64,000 nucleotides of DNA, from the NCBI GenBank assembly GCA_019448385.1, contig JAGTXO010000007.1:806001-870000 (forward strand), written 5' to 3'. Shown here one piece after another: positions 1 to 8,851 of this stretch. A model generated the notes under the pieces. The model had not been told where the DNA came from, ran no database searches, and was given only the letters and a program-made list of their open reading frames with translations. Made by a program: the position numbers and the translations under genes. The number at the start of each line of letters is the position of its first letter. Within the stretch, counting starts at the first letter, position 1. The DNA comes from Diacronema lutheri (taxonomy: Eukaryota; Haptophyta; Pavlovophyceae; Pavlovales; Pavlovaceae).

Positions 1-581
1 TTGCCCTCGCGCGCAGCCGGCCGGTGCCAAATCTGCCGGCCGGCCGGCTCGCCGGTGAGCTCGCAGCCCTTGAGGAGGGCCGCGGTCACACGGTGCGACT
101 CCTCGGCGACCGCGCAGCGCCAGCCCGCATCCAGGTGGTGCGCCTTGTCCGCCCACTGCGGCTCGCGCAGGATGCGGTGCGCGCGCGCGCCGCCCGGGTG
201 CGATGCGTGCATGCCCGCAAAGTAGTAGCACGCGAGCGCGCCGCACGCCGCGAGCGCGAGCAGCACGCCGGCGGGCGGGAGCAGCGGGAGGAGGAGCGCG
301 TACGGCGCGAAGATGCACGCCGTCGCGAGCAGGGACCACTCGCCACGCGAGTTGTCGTACCCGAGCACGACCGTGCAGTAGCCGGCGCCGCCGTTCTGCC
401 CAATCTTGGAGAGCGGCACGGCGGCGAGCACGTGCCCAAAGAGCACGACGGCGGCGGCCGAGAGGGCGAACGCCTCAGTGCCGACAGGCACCGACTCGGT
501 CATGGCCGCGGGGATCACCCACGCGCGCGCGCACGCGCGCGCCGCGTCGATTGCGGAGAGCGCGCTCGCCAGGGACGACAT
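1..581 (-). CDS. N-terminal part of an unidentified multi-helix membrane protein (runs off the left edge)
   Basis: An open frame starts at the ATG whose first base is 581 and continues without a stop to the window edge, giving about 193 residues. I do not recognise the family. The visible part has hydrophobic stretches near residues 36-55 (FALSAAAVVLFGHVLAAVPL) and 85-120 (an ALLLPLLPPAGVLLALAAC core followed by CYYFAG), so at least two or three membrane helices. After these comes a polar segment ending near AGRQIWH at the edge. A second Met at residue 27 is an alternative start. The gene is divergent from NDUFS4, with 74 bp between the two start codons and a TTTTAAAAA box between them. The continuous frame and the organised hydrophobicity argue for a real gene. 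Function is unknown. Confidence 0.55.
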   Translation of the reverse strand, partial: MSSLASALSAIDAARACARAWVIPAAMTESVPVGTEAFALSAAAVVLFGHVLAAVPLSKIGQNGGAGYCTVVLGYDNSRGEWSLLATACIFAPYALLLPLLPPAGVLLALAACGALACYYFAGMHASHPGGARAHRILREPQWADKAHHLDAGWRCAVAEESHRVTAALLKGCELTGEPAGRQIWHRPAAREG

Positions 582-605
582 TGATTCGGCTGGATCCCGC
601 CCGCC

Positions 606-614
606 TTTTAAAAA
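606..614. promoter_or_regulatory. TTTTAAAAA box between divergent genes
   Basis: A near-palindromic AT block in otherwise GC-rich DNA lies 25 bp upstream of the minus-strand ATG (581) and 41 bp upstream of the NDUFS4 ATG (656). Similar TTTTAAA boxes lie just upstream of several other genes here, so it may be a shared core promoter element. This is inferred from position only. Confidence 0.4.
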
Positions 615-655
615 GGGCCACTCCCCATCCCCAATCCGAAGTGAGGAGAGCGACC

Positions 656-1180
656 ATGCTGCCTTGCGCCGCGCCGCTGCTGCGCCTCTCGATGCCGTCG
701 GCCCACACGGGGCCAGCGATGCTCGGCGCCGCGCGGCTGAGTGTGAAGGCGACTGAGCTCGTTGTCCCGCCAGGTGGCGTGCAGGCGTACGAGCTGCCCG
801 ACGCGCTCGCCGACCCGAGCGCCGACGCGGACGCGTTTTACGGCGTCGAGCGCGAGGTCTACTCGAAGCGCACGGCGAAGGTCTTCCAGCCGGCAAAGGC
901 GACGACGAGCTCGGGCAAGCTGGTTTCGACCAAATGGCGCGTCACCTTTCCCGCACCCGAACGTTGGACCAACGCCCTGATGGGCTGGACGAGCACGCGC
1001 GACCCCGTCTCAAACATTGCGCTCGACTTCAACAGCCTCGAGCAGGCGACCGCGTACGCGGAGGCGATGGGTTGCAAATACGAGGTGGTCAAGCCCAAGG
1101 CATACCGCGTCAAGCCCAAGTCCTACTCGGATAACTTTGTCTACCGCGGCCCGAAGCTGAACAAGAAGCCCGCGCCCTGA
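656..1180 (+). CDS. NDUFS4: NADH:ubiquinone oxidoreductase subunit NDUFS4 (18 kDa complex I subunit)
   Basis: Single-exon gene of 174 residues. It matches the NDUFS4 family (ETC complex I subunit conserved region). The core WTNALMGWTSTRDP lies around residues 103-116, followed by the NIALDF...EQATAYAE...GCKYEV block, and the family's SYSDNFVYRGP ending lies near residue 155. NDUFS4 is an accessory subunit on the matrix arm of mitochondrial complex I, near the NADH-oxidising module, and is needed for assembly and stability. The first 30 or so residues lack acidic residues and contain Arg, Ser and Ala, as expected of a mitochondrial targeting sequence. The start is the first ATG after the TTTTAAAAA box. 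No intron is needed and the length is normal for the family. Confidence 0.93.
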   Translation: MLPCAAPLLRLSMPSAHTGPAMLGAARLSVKATELVVPPGGVQAYELPDALADPSADADAFYGVEREVYSKRTAKVFQPAKATTSSGKLVSTKWRVTFPAPERWTNALMGWTSTRDPVSNIALDFNSLEQATAYAEAMGCKYEVVKPKAYRVKPKSYSDNFVYRGPKLNKKPAP

Positions 1181-1258
1181 GCGGGCCGCGACCCGCGAGA
1201 AATGGGGATCGCGAGACTGCGACGCCCCGTGTAGTGAGTATGAGTACCGTCATCATTC

Positions 1259-1266
1259 TATAAAAG
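1259..1266 (+). promoter_or_regulatory. TATA-like box TATAAAAG
   Basis: A perfect TATA motif lies 15 bp before the first ATG of the FkbM-like remnant. The spacing is too short for a start site about 30 bp downstream unless translation begins later, so its role is uncertain. Confidence 0.35.
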
Positions 1267-1280
1267 CAACTTGACGCGCG

Positions 1281-1734
1281 ATGCCGACCGGCGTCGGTGA
1301 TCGCGCGCGCGGAACAAGCCGAGCGCCGCGCGCCCGCTCAATTACGGCGACGCTGCTCTGGCCACTGTTCGTCCGTGCGTGCGTGGCGCATCCGGGCGCC
1401 TCAAAGGAGGCGCGTGCGTTCAGCCGCACGGCCCTTCCGGCCGACGAGGCTAGCCGCGTGAACGGGTTCAAGCCTGTGCACTTTCTCGTCGGCGCGCAGG
1501 CGCTGACTGCGCGCAACCCGGTGACGAGCTCGCAATCGGAGCAGGACCTTGCGGTCAGTCTTATCCTCGGCGGGCGCGCCTCGGGCTTCTTTGTGGACCT
1601 CGCCGCCAACGACGCGATCCACTTGTCCAACACGTTCACGCTCGAGAAGAACCACGGATGGGCAAGCCCATCGACGATGCGCCGTGGTGGCGGCTGTGGT
1701 GGGCGAGCGCGCCTACCAGGTGGTCCACGGTTGA
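1281..1734 (+). pseudogene. FkbM-type methyltransferase remnant, internally deleted and frame-broken
   Basis: Reading from the ATG at 1281, the frame contains SEQDLAVSLIL and then FFVDLAANDAIHLSNTFTLE followed by KNHGW. This is the characteristic SAM-binding start of the FkbM-family methyltransferases common in algae. In intact members this is followed by an RGLCIEPNP-type segment and then RR.CAVVxAVVG. Here the IEPNP segment is missing and the next family block, RRCAVVAAVVGERAYQVV, appears immediately but in the +1 frame (about 1670-1731), ending at TGA 1732-1734. No GT-AG intron can rejoin the frames in so few bases. The rest of the methyltransferase is absent because the convergent thiamine gene ends nine bases further on. 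I read it as a truncated, deletion-bearing pseudogene. A sequencing error could explain the shift but not the missing C-terminal half. Confidence 0.7.
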
Positions 1735-1742
1735 AGCCTCCG

Positions 1743-4088
1743 CTACAACGGGCGCACGCGTGCGCGCAGCTCGAGCGCCGCATCGATCGCGCCGCGGACG
1801 GCTGCTGAGCGGTCGCGCACGCTGTCCGCTCCAAAGATGGCGGAGACGAGCGCGACGCCATCAGCGCCCGCCGCGATGCACGCGGGCGCGGTGTCGACGC
1901 CAATCCCGCCGATTGCGACAATCGGCAGGCCCCCTAGGGCTGCGCGCATCTGCTCGAGCATGGGTAGGCCGACGGCGGCCTTGTCCGGCTTGGTCGGGCT
2001 GGCGAACATCGCGCCGACGCCGACGTAGTCCGCTCCGTCGGCAAGCGCGCGAAGCGCATCCTCAACGCTGCCGCTCACGCTCACGCCTGCGGCCGGCGTT
2101 GGCACACGGCGGCGCGCGTGCGCGCGGCGATGAGGCGGCAGCCGTCCGAGCGCGCGGAGAGAAGGAGGAGCGATGTGCACTGGGCGCGCGCGCGCGGAAC
2201 CACACCGAGGATCTTGTCCGGCCCGATCAGCGCGCGCGCCGCCTTCGCGGGCAGATCGTCCTGCCCCACGTGCAAGCCGTCGGCATCCACGGCGAGCCTG
2301 CGCGCCGCGGCGCGCGGAGGCAGGGGAAGGACACGCGGAGGCAGGTGAAGGACACGCGGAGGCAGGTGAAGGGCGCGCGGAGGCAGGTGAAGGGCGCGCG
2401 GAGGCAGGGGAAGGGCGCGCGGAGGCAGGTGAAGGGCGCGCGGGCGCGCGGGCGCAGGACAAGGACACGCGGAGGCAGGTGAAGGGCGCGCGGAGGCAGG
2501 TGAAGGGCGCGCGGAGGCAGGGGAAGGACACGCGGAGGCAGGGGAAGGACGCGCGGAGGCAGGACAAGGACACGCGGAGGCAGGTGAAGGGCGCGCGGAG
2601 GCAGGTGAAGGACACGCGGAGGCAGGGGAAGGACACGCGGAGGCAGGTGAAGGACACGCAGAGGCAGGGGAAGGACACGCGGAGGCAGGGGAAGGGCGCG
2701 CGGAGGCAGGGGAAGGACACGCGGAGGCAGGTGAAGGGCGCGCGGGCGCGCGGGCGCAGGGCAAGGACACGCGGAGGCAGGTGAAGGACACGCGGGGGCA
2801 GGGAAGGACACGCGGAGGCAGGGGAAGGACACGCGGAGGCAGGGGAAGGACACGCGGAGGCAGGGGAAGGGCGCGCGGAGGCAGGTGAACGGCGCTCGAG
2901 CGGGAGCGCGCCGATTCGCGCCGACCTCTGCCGCGCGGCACGCGCGCGAGGGCTGCGCAGCGCACGCGGCGTGGGCTGCACGGCGCGCACATGACGTCGA
3001 GACGGTCGTTGATGAGAAGTGGTACGCCCGCAGCGCGCGCGGCGGGCAAAATCTGCGCGGCATGCGCGACGATGCGCGCGGCCGGCCCCTTGTCGCGCAG
3101 CTGCAGGCAGCTCACGCCGCCCGCGAGCGCGTCGAGCGCCGCGCGCACGACGCCGCCGCGCGCCTCGCTCAGCGCGTGGTCGGTGATCGCGTAGACGGGC
3201 AGCGCGCGGCGCACGGCCTCGCGTCGGAAAGACGCCCCGTCCGCGGCGCTGGCGGGGGACGCCGGCGCGCCGCCCCACGCATGCGTGCGGTACGCGTGGT
3301 TGAGCGGGCCGTGCGCGCCGTGGCCGAGCCGCGCGCACGCGCTCGCGGCGAGCGCGCCCGTCAAATACGTCTTCGCGCCGAGCACCGCGTCGCGCACGGA
3401 CGCGCCGCGCGCGAGGTGCGCGGCGATGGCCGTCGAGAGCGTGCAGCCGGTGCCGTGCGAGTTGGACGTGGCGACGCGCAGCGCGTGCAGCGCCTGGTGC
3501 GTGCGCCCGTCGTAGAGCACGTCGACCGCCGCCGAGCCGTCGGCAAGATGGCCGCCCTTGACGAGCACGTGCGCACAGCCGAGCGCATGCAGCCGCTCGG
3601 CGGCGGCACGCATCTGCTCGACGGTGCGGATCGAGCCCGCCTCCATCCCAAGCATCTTCTCCGCCTCGGGCAGGTTTGGCGTCAGCACGGTCGCGAGCGG
3701 CGCGAGCCGAGCGCAGAGCGCGCGCATCGCATCGTCGCCCACGAGCGAACAGCCTGACGCGGCGACCATCACCGGGTCGACGACGACGTGCGGCACGCGC
3801 GCGCGCTCGAGCGATCGCGCGACGACCTCGATCAGCTCGGCGGATGGCAGCATCCCCGTCTTGACGGCGCGCACGTCAAAGTCGCCGAGCACGGCATCGA
3901 GCTGCTGCGCAAGGAAATGCGCGCTCACGCCCTCGATCGCGTGCACGCCGCGCGTGTTCTGCGCGGTGAGCCCGGCGAGGGCGGTCGTGCCAAAGACGCC
4001 GAGCGCGGCGCACGTCTTCAGGTCCGCCTGGATCCCCGCACCGCCGCCCGAGTCGGAGCCGGCGATCGACAAGACGACGGGCGACGCG

Positions 4089-4125
<37 letters not shown>

Positions 4126-6007
4126 GCGGCGCGCGCGCGAGCGGCAGCACAAACTCGACCCGCTCGGCCGCGCGCGTCGCGCACTCGACGTGCGCGTCCG
4201 CATCGCCGAGCAGGCAGGCATGCACCTCGTGCCAGCCGTCGGCCGCGAAGACGGTGGGCGATGATTCGGCGGCGGCATGCGCGCCCGAGCCACCCTCCGC
4301 CGACGGGCCGCCCTCCGCCGACGGGCCGCCCTCCGCCGACGGGCCGCCCTCCGCCGACGGGCCGCCCTCCGCCACGTCGGCTGCGGCCGGCGGCGGCGCG
4401 GCGCGCGCCGCGAGCGCGGCGAGCGCGCCGCGTGTCGGCCAACGCGCCACGCCGGCCGCGCCCGCGCCCGCGCACTCGGCGAGCGCGCGGCGCGCGGCGA
4501 CGAGCGGTTGCACGCGCACGCCGAGCGATGAGAGCGCGGCGCGTAGGCTCGAGCTGTGCCCCAAGACGATACCGATGCGTGCGGCGAGGAGCGGCTGCAG
4601 GTCGGTGATCGAATCGCCCGCGTACAGCGTGAGCAGCTCGCCCGCGCCGCCGGCGTGCGCGCGCGCATACTCCGCGCACAGCTGGCCAAACGCCGCGCCC
4701 TTGTCCGCGCTGGTGTGCAGCCCGGCGGCGGCGCGCAGCTCGCCCGTCGTGCGCGGCGCGCCATCGTGCGCGTCGATCGCGACGGGCATCTCGTTGCAGT
4801 GCAGCCGCACAAGCTCCTCCGCGCCGACGGTCGCGCCCGCGCCCACCGGCCGCGCGGCGTCGAGGCGCGCGCGCAGCGCCGCGCGCGCCAGCTGCGCCGC
4901 CCAGTTGACCGAGATCACCTCCGCGCGCTCGCACGCGCCCGCGGCGCGCAGCGCGTAGGCGAGACGCGCGAAGCCGTCGCGCAGCTTGACGCGCTCCGCG
5001 CCCGCCTTGGCGAGCGCCGCCTCCGGCACGCCGCGCAGCGCGCGCCCGCGCTCGGCCGCCTCGACCGCTCGGCGCTCGAAGGCCGACAACCGCTCGACCA
5101 TCTCGACGACCGCGGCCTCGCCGGCGGGCGGCGCGCCGGCGGCGGGCGGCGGCGGCACGATGCGCTCGATCGCCATCGTATACTCGCGCGCAAAGGTCTC
5201 CGAGAGCGTGCGCCACTCCGCCACGCGCGCCGCGCGCTCGTCGGCCGCGCCCGCGTGCTCGGCAGCGAGCTGCGCGAGGAGCGGCAGCGTCTGCGCATCC
5301 GTCGCGGTCTCGTCAAAGTCGACGGCGAAGAGGAGGCGGTCTGCCGGCGCGAGGAGCCCGTCGACGGGCGCGACGCCCGGCTGCGAAGCGAAGAAGTCGA
5401 GCTCGAGCTGCATCGCGCGCGTATACGCGGCGCGCGCGGCGTCGAGCGGCACGCCGTCCGCGCACTCGTCGAGCAGCGCCTCGATCCGGCCGGCGAGAGC
5501 GCCAAACTCGTCGGAGGAGTAGGTGCGCAGCCAGTCGGCGTACGCGTGCGACGCGTCGGGAAACGCCGCGCACAGCCGCTGCCCGAGGAAGGCGTAGAGC
5601 CGCATGCACGGCGTCATCGCCGCGAGCACGACCGCGATCGGCGCGTCCGAGCGCGCGAGCGCGAGAAGGAACTCTGTGTACGCGCTCGTCGCGGCGGTGG
5701 GCCGCACGCCGGCGAGGTCGAGGTCCCACTTCGCCGCGTACCCATGATGCAGCGCCAGCTCGTCCACCACGCCGGCGATCAGCGACGAGAGCTCGCCAAT
5801 CGCGCCGTCCGACTCGCACCGGCTGAGCGCGAGCGCGTACGCGCGCGCAAACGCGCGCAGGAAGAAGGCGTCCTGCGCGACGTAGCCCTGGAAGCTGGCG
5901 CGCGGAAGCGTGCCCGCCGCGAGGCGCAGCACGAATGGGCTGTGTAGCGAGCGCGTCGCGAGCGGCAGCGCCGACGCCCACAGCTTGGACGACAGCCTCG
6001 TCGTCAT
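1743..6007 (-). CDS. Four-domain thiamine biosynthesis fusion: TenA - HAD phosphatase - ThiD - ThiE
   Basis: Three exons (6007-2991, 2297-2206, 2086-1743) give 1150 residues with matching phases. Domains in order: TenA/THI-4 at about 1-215 ([26 protein letters not shown] with the TenA_C-type Cys). HAD phosphatase at about 220-500 (VDFDETATD with the DxDxT nucleophile; GDSITDL). A linker has AEGGPS tandem repeats near 545-575. ThiD HMP-P kinase at about 640-910 ([45 protein letters not shown]). ThiE thiamine-phosphate synthase at about 935-1150 ([40 protein letters not shown]). Plants split these over TH2 (TenA-HAD, TMP phosphatase/salvage) and TH1 (ThiD-ThiE). Here one protein would salvage and phosphorylate the pyrimidine, couple it to thiazole phosphate and dephosphorylate TMP. 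All catalytic motifs I looked for are present. The frame stays open upstream of 6007, so a longer targeting N-terminus is possible. Confidence 0.9.
2087..2205 (-). other. Intron 2 of the thiamine fusion gene (119 bp)
   Basis: GTGTGG...GCCGCAG boundaries. Removal joins ILG to VSVSG within ThiE, restoring the alpha/beta barrel sequence with phase 1 agreement. Confidence 0.8.
2298..2990 (-). other. Intron 1 of the thiamine fusion gene (693 bp), filled by a minisatellite
   Basis: The donor GTGCGCGCCG follows LLINDRLDV and the acceptor CGCAG precedes [14 protein letters not shown]. Splicing creates DVMLAVDADG exactly across the ThiE barrel. Almost the whole intron is the 21-bp tandem repeat listed separately. 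Confidence 0.8.
2311..2886. repeat. 21-bp minisatellite inside the ThiE intron
   Basis: Roughly 27 tandem units built on CGGAGGCAGGTGAAG plus GGCGCG or GACACG, with interchange between GTGAAG and GGGAAG variants. Consecutive GCAGG cores at 2341 and 2362 show the 21-bp period. Because 21 is a multiple of three, all frames stay open and create spurious seven-residue repeat ORFs on both strands. Confidence 0.9.
4292..4375. repeat. 18-bp tandem repeat in the linker of the thiamine fusion
   Basis: Four to five units of CCCTCCGCCGACGGGCCG encode AEGGPS repeats between the HAD and ThiD domains. The array keeps frame and lies outside conserved blocks, so it is probably a length-variable linker. Confidence 0.85.
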
Positions 6008-6235
6008 TGCGCGGGTGCCCGGAGGCGGGACGATGCCGGCCGGTGCGGCGGTCGCTTTTCTCCTACAGTAGTGGGGCGAGGGCGCGTGCAGATCCACGGC
6101 GGTACGGCCGCACCCCCATTCGACGCGTGTACACCCGTCTGAACGGCGAGCGGCGCACCGCCGCGAGCTGCCGGCGGCGCGGTGGCGCACGCGCGTCCGT
6201 GCCGGTTCAATCAGTCACGGTCTGGCGGCTCGGTC

Positions 6236-6973
6236 TCACGGCGGCGCTCGCGCGCGCGGCGCGCCGAGCGACGCGAGGATGTCGAGCGCGGCCTGGCGCG
6301 GGTCGGAAGCCTGCGTGATCGGCCGGCCAACCACGAGGAAGCTCGCGCCGTCAGCAATCGCCTGCGCCGGCGTGACGACGCGCTTCTGGTCGGCCACGTC
6401 GCCGCCGGCGGGCCGGATGCCCGGCACGATCGTCGCAAACGAGTCGCCGCACGCAGCGCGGATGGCGGGGAGCTCCTTGGCGGAGCAGACGACGCCGTCG
6501 AGGCCGCATGACTGCGCGAGCCGCGCGAGCCGCACCACCTGCTCGACCACCGGCGGCTGCTGCCCGACCGCGCCGAGGTCGGCGTCGTCGAGGCTCGTCA
6601 GGACGGTCACGGCGATCACGAGCGGGCGCGGCGCGCCGGCGGCGTCCGCGCCTTCGCGCGCGGCCGCAGCGGCCGCGCGCATCATCTCAGCCCCGCCCGC
6701 CGCATGCACGTTCACGATCGCCGGCCGGCTTGCGCTCACCGCGCGCACCGCGCCCGCGACGGTGTTCGGAATGTCGTGAAACTTGAGGTCGAGGAAGAAG
6801 GGCGCGCCGCCGACGACACGGTGCACGCCGGCGAGGCCCTGTGCGGAGAAGAACTCGAGGCCAATCTTGAAGCCCACGTCCACGCCGCGCAGCTTGCCCA
6901 CAAGCGCGCCCGCCTCCTCCAGGCTCGGCGTGTCGACGGCGACGAGCACACGCGGCAGCGCGGCAGAATCCAT
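6236..6973 (-). CDS. pyrF: Orotidine 5'-phosphate decarboxylase, bacterial PyrF type, stand-alone
   Basis: A 245-residue single-exon protein matching the bacterial PyrF (OMPDC group I) family end to end. LVAVDTPSLEEA is at the start, FLDLKFHDIPNTVAGAV carries the catalytic D-K-x-x-D array near residues 57-70, GLDGVVCSAKE near 150, PGIRPAGGDVADQKRVVTP near 182, and GRPITQASDP is the phosphate-binding end. It decarboxylates OMP to UMP, the last step of de novo pyrimidine synthesis. Most eukaryotes carry this domain fused to orotate phosphoribosyltransferase. No OPRT domain is attached here, since the stop comes just after the barrel. The start codon is 33 bp from that of the divergent lectin gene. 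The bacterial character suggests transfer or plastid-ancestor origin (inference). Confidence 0.92.
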   Translation of the reverse strand: MDSAALPRVLVAVDTPSLEEAGALVGKLRGVDVGFKIGLEFFSAQGLAGVHRVVGGAPFFLDLKFHDIPNTVAGAVRAVSASRPAIVNVHAAGGAEMMRAAAAAAREGADAAGAPRPLVIAVTVLTSLDDADLGAVGQQPPVVEQVVRLARLAQSCGLDGVVCSAKELPAIRAACGDSFATIVPGIRPAGGDVADQKRVVTPAQAIADGASFLVVGRPITQASDPRQAALDILASLGAPRARAPP

Positions 6974-7006
6974 CGCTTCCACGTCGGCTGGCCTCCGCCC
7001 TTCGCG

Positions 7007-8127
7007 ATGCACGGCGTGCTCCCGGCGCTCGCCGCCATGTCGGCCGCGTTCGATGCGGGCGTGCCGGTGCGCGTCGGCGTGCCCAAGCACGGTGGCGTCG
7101 GCGCGGCCGGAGCGGGCCTCTCCTTCATCGCGCCCTTCGACGCGGTCAACGCCTACACGGGTGAGCGGTACGTTCCCGAGTGGGAGACGGGCGGCGCGGC
7201 GATGGTGCACCGCAACTTTGTGCGGCTGACGAGCGACGCGCAGGGGCACCGCGGCTGGGTGAGCAACGGTGTGCCGCTGGCCTCGCGCGCGTGGTCCGTC
7301 ATGCTCAAGTTTCGCGTCAGCGGCCAGAACGCGCAGCTCTACGGCGACGGGCTCGCGCTCTGGTTTGTCAAGAACGCGGCGCACGTCGAGGGCGACGTCT
7401 TCGGGCGCGAGGACCGGTGGAACGGGCTCGGCGTCTTCTTTGACACGTTTCAAAATCTGGACAAGGCGCACCACCACAAGCACCCGTACATCTCCGCCGT
7501 CCTCAACGACGGCGAGCAGCACTACGAGCCGCTCGACGACACGCCCGTCCATTCGCCGTCGAGTGCAAAGCACGTCATCCCCGGCCGCGCCGAGGGCTCG
7601 GGCTGCTCCTTCGACTTCCGGTTCTCGGAGGCGCGCGACGATTTCTCGGTGCTCAACGCCACGTGGGCCCACCTCGTGTACAACGATGGTCGGCTCACGC
7701 TCTCCGTGCGGCAGGCGGGCGCGGAGCACTGGGTCGAGTGCATCGCCATCGATGCGCCGGGCCTCGACGGCGCGCACCACTTCGGCCTCTCGGCGGCGAC
7801 GGGCGACCTCGTGGACAATCACGATGTGCTCGCGCTCTTCGTGCAGGGCTGGGACCAGCCCGTGCAGCCCGCCGACATCGAGCGCGCGCGCGCGCACGCG
7901 CTCGACGAGGCGGACGCTCGCGCACTCGACGTCGGCGCGCCCGCCGCCGACGCGCCCGCCGACGAGCATGCGGCGGAGCTGCAGCGGCTGCGCTCGACGG
8001 TCGCGGTGCTGCAGCACCGGCTCGAGTACGAGCTGAGCGCCGTGCGCAGAGGCGTGCAGCACGCCAAGCACCTCGCCGAGCATGGCGCCTCGCGCCTTGA
8101 GGAGCTGCAGCACGAGGTGAGCGCCAA

Positions 8128-8161
<34 letters not shown>

Positions 8162-8599
8162 GGGGGGGAGGGGGAGGGGGGGGGGGCTGCGCGACGCGAG
8201 GCAAAGCGGCGCGCAAAGCGGCGCGCGGGGAGGGCCGGGGCCGAGGCGTAGGGATGACGGGACGGCTGATCGCCGCGCGCACGCGCCGGACAGGTGATCG
8301 CCGGACTCTCGACGGGCGTGGGCCGGGAGGTGGACAGGCGCATCGAGGGTGTGACCGAGGATGTCAAGGAGCAGATCGAGCGCCTCGAGAAATCGACCGG
8401 TGCGCGCCCGTGTGCGCGATGGCCGGCGTGGCCGCTCCGCCGGCGTGCCGCGCGGGCGCGCGCTCACCCGCCGTGGCGCACGCGCGCGCGCGCAGGCGGT
8501 TTGAGCTGGTCGTGGTGGTTTCTGTTCGTGTGCATCGTCGCGCTCTTTGGGCACGCGCAATTGAGACACAACAAGTTGATGAAAACGCACTTCCTCTGA
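7007..8599 (+). CDS. L-type (legume-like) lectin, ERGIC-53/VIP36-type cargo receptor
   Basis: Three exons (7007-8116, 8294-8399, 8496-8599) encode 439 residues. The lectin domain (about 35-280) shows the family order: LSFIAPFDA, the QLYGDGLALWFVKN strand, GVFFDTFQN with the Ca-site Asp, the HPYISAVLND block, then CSFDFR and a late ALFVQGWD. A coiled-coil region (about 300-400, LQRLRSTVAVLQHRLEYEL and DVKEQIERLEKS) leads to one membrane helix (LSWSWWFLFVCIVALFG, about 408-424) and a short basic tail ending KTHFL. The final aromatic/aliphatic pair resembles the FF-type ER-exit signal of ERGIC-53. Such receptors bind high-mannose glycoproteins and cycle between ER and Golgi. The signal peptide is weak (MHGVLPALAAMSAAF), so the start is the least certain part. 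Confidence 0.88.
8117..8293 (+). other. Lectin intron 1 with a 33-G tract
   Basis: GTGAGC donor and GGACAG acceptor, phase 0. It contains an uninterrupted G run at 8128-8160 followed by further G-rich sequence to about 8186. Confidence 0.8.
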
Positions 8600-8851
8600 C
8601 TTTGCTCCGCAAAGTGTGTAGCCCCGCGAGGCGCGTGCCGCATTGGCTGCTCGAGGCCGACACGCACACGAGTGCGCCACAGCGCCAATGCGCGGCAGGG
8701 CCGACGCACCATGGCATGCACTCGTCGCACGCGTTGCGTCGTGTGTTGTTCTGATTGCACGTGCGTCTCAGGGTCAGCACTCATGTGCGCACGCATGTCG
8801 TGTAGAACGGCCCCGCGGGGGAATTGTGTGTACTCGTTTTGGCCCAACGCA

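Noticed and set aside
1-581. Oxidosqualene cyclase start suggested by AGRQIWH
   Set aside because: The hydrophobic helices before it do not fit that family and only one short motif matches; the gene is left as unidentified.
2173-2784. Long ORFs encoding seven-residue repeats (both strands) at 2.1-2.9 kb
   Set aside because: They are translations of the 21-bp minisatellite inside the ThiE intron; the period of seven codons keeps frames open by chance.
1743-6190. TPP riboswitch controlling the thiamine fusion gene
   Set aside because: I looked for the conserved CTGAGA and ACCTGA-type elements in the upstream region and introns and saw no convincing pairing.
8128-8186. Coding poly-Gly tail of the lectin
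   Set aside because: Removing the intron 8117-8293 joins a coiled coil to a coiled coil and membrane helix, which the poly-Gly reading would lose.
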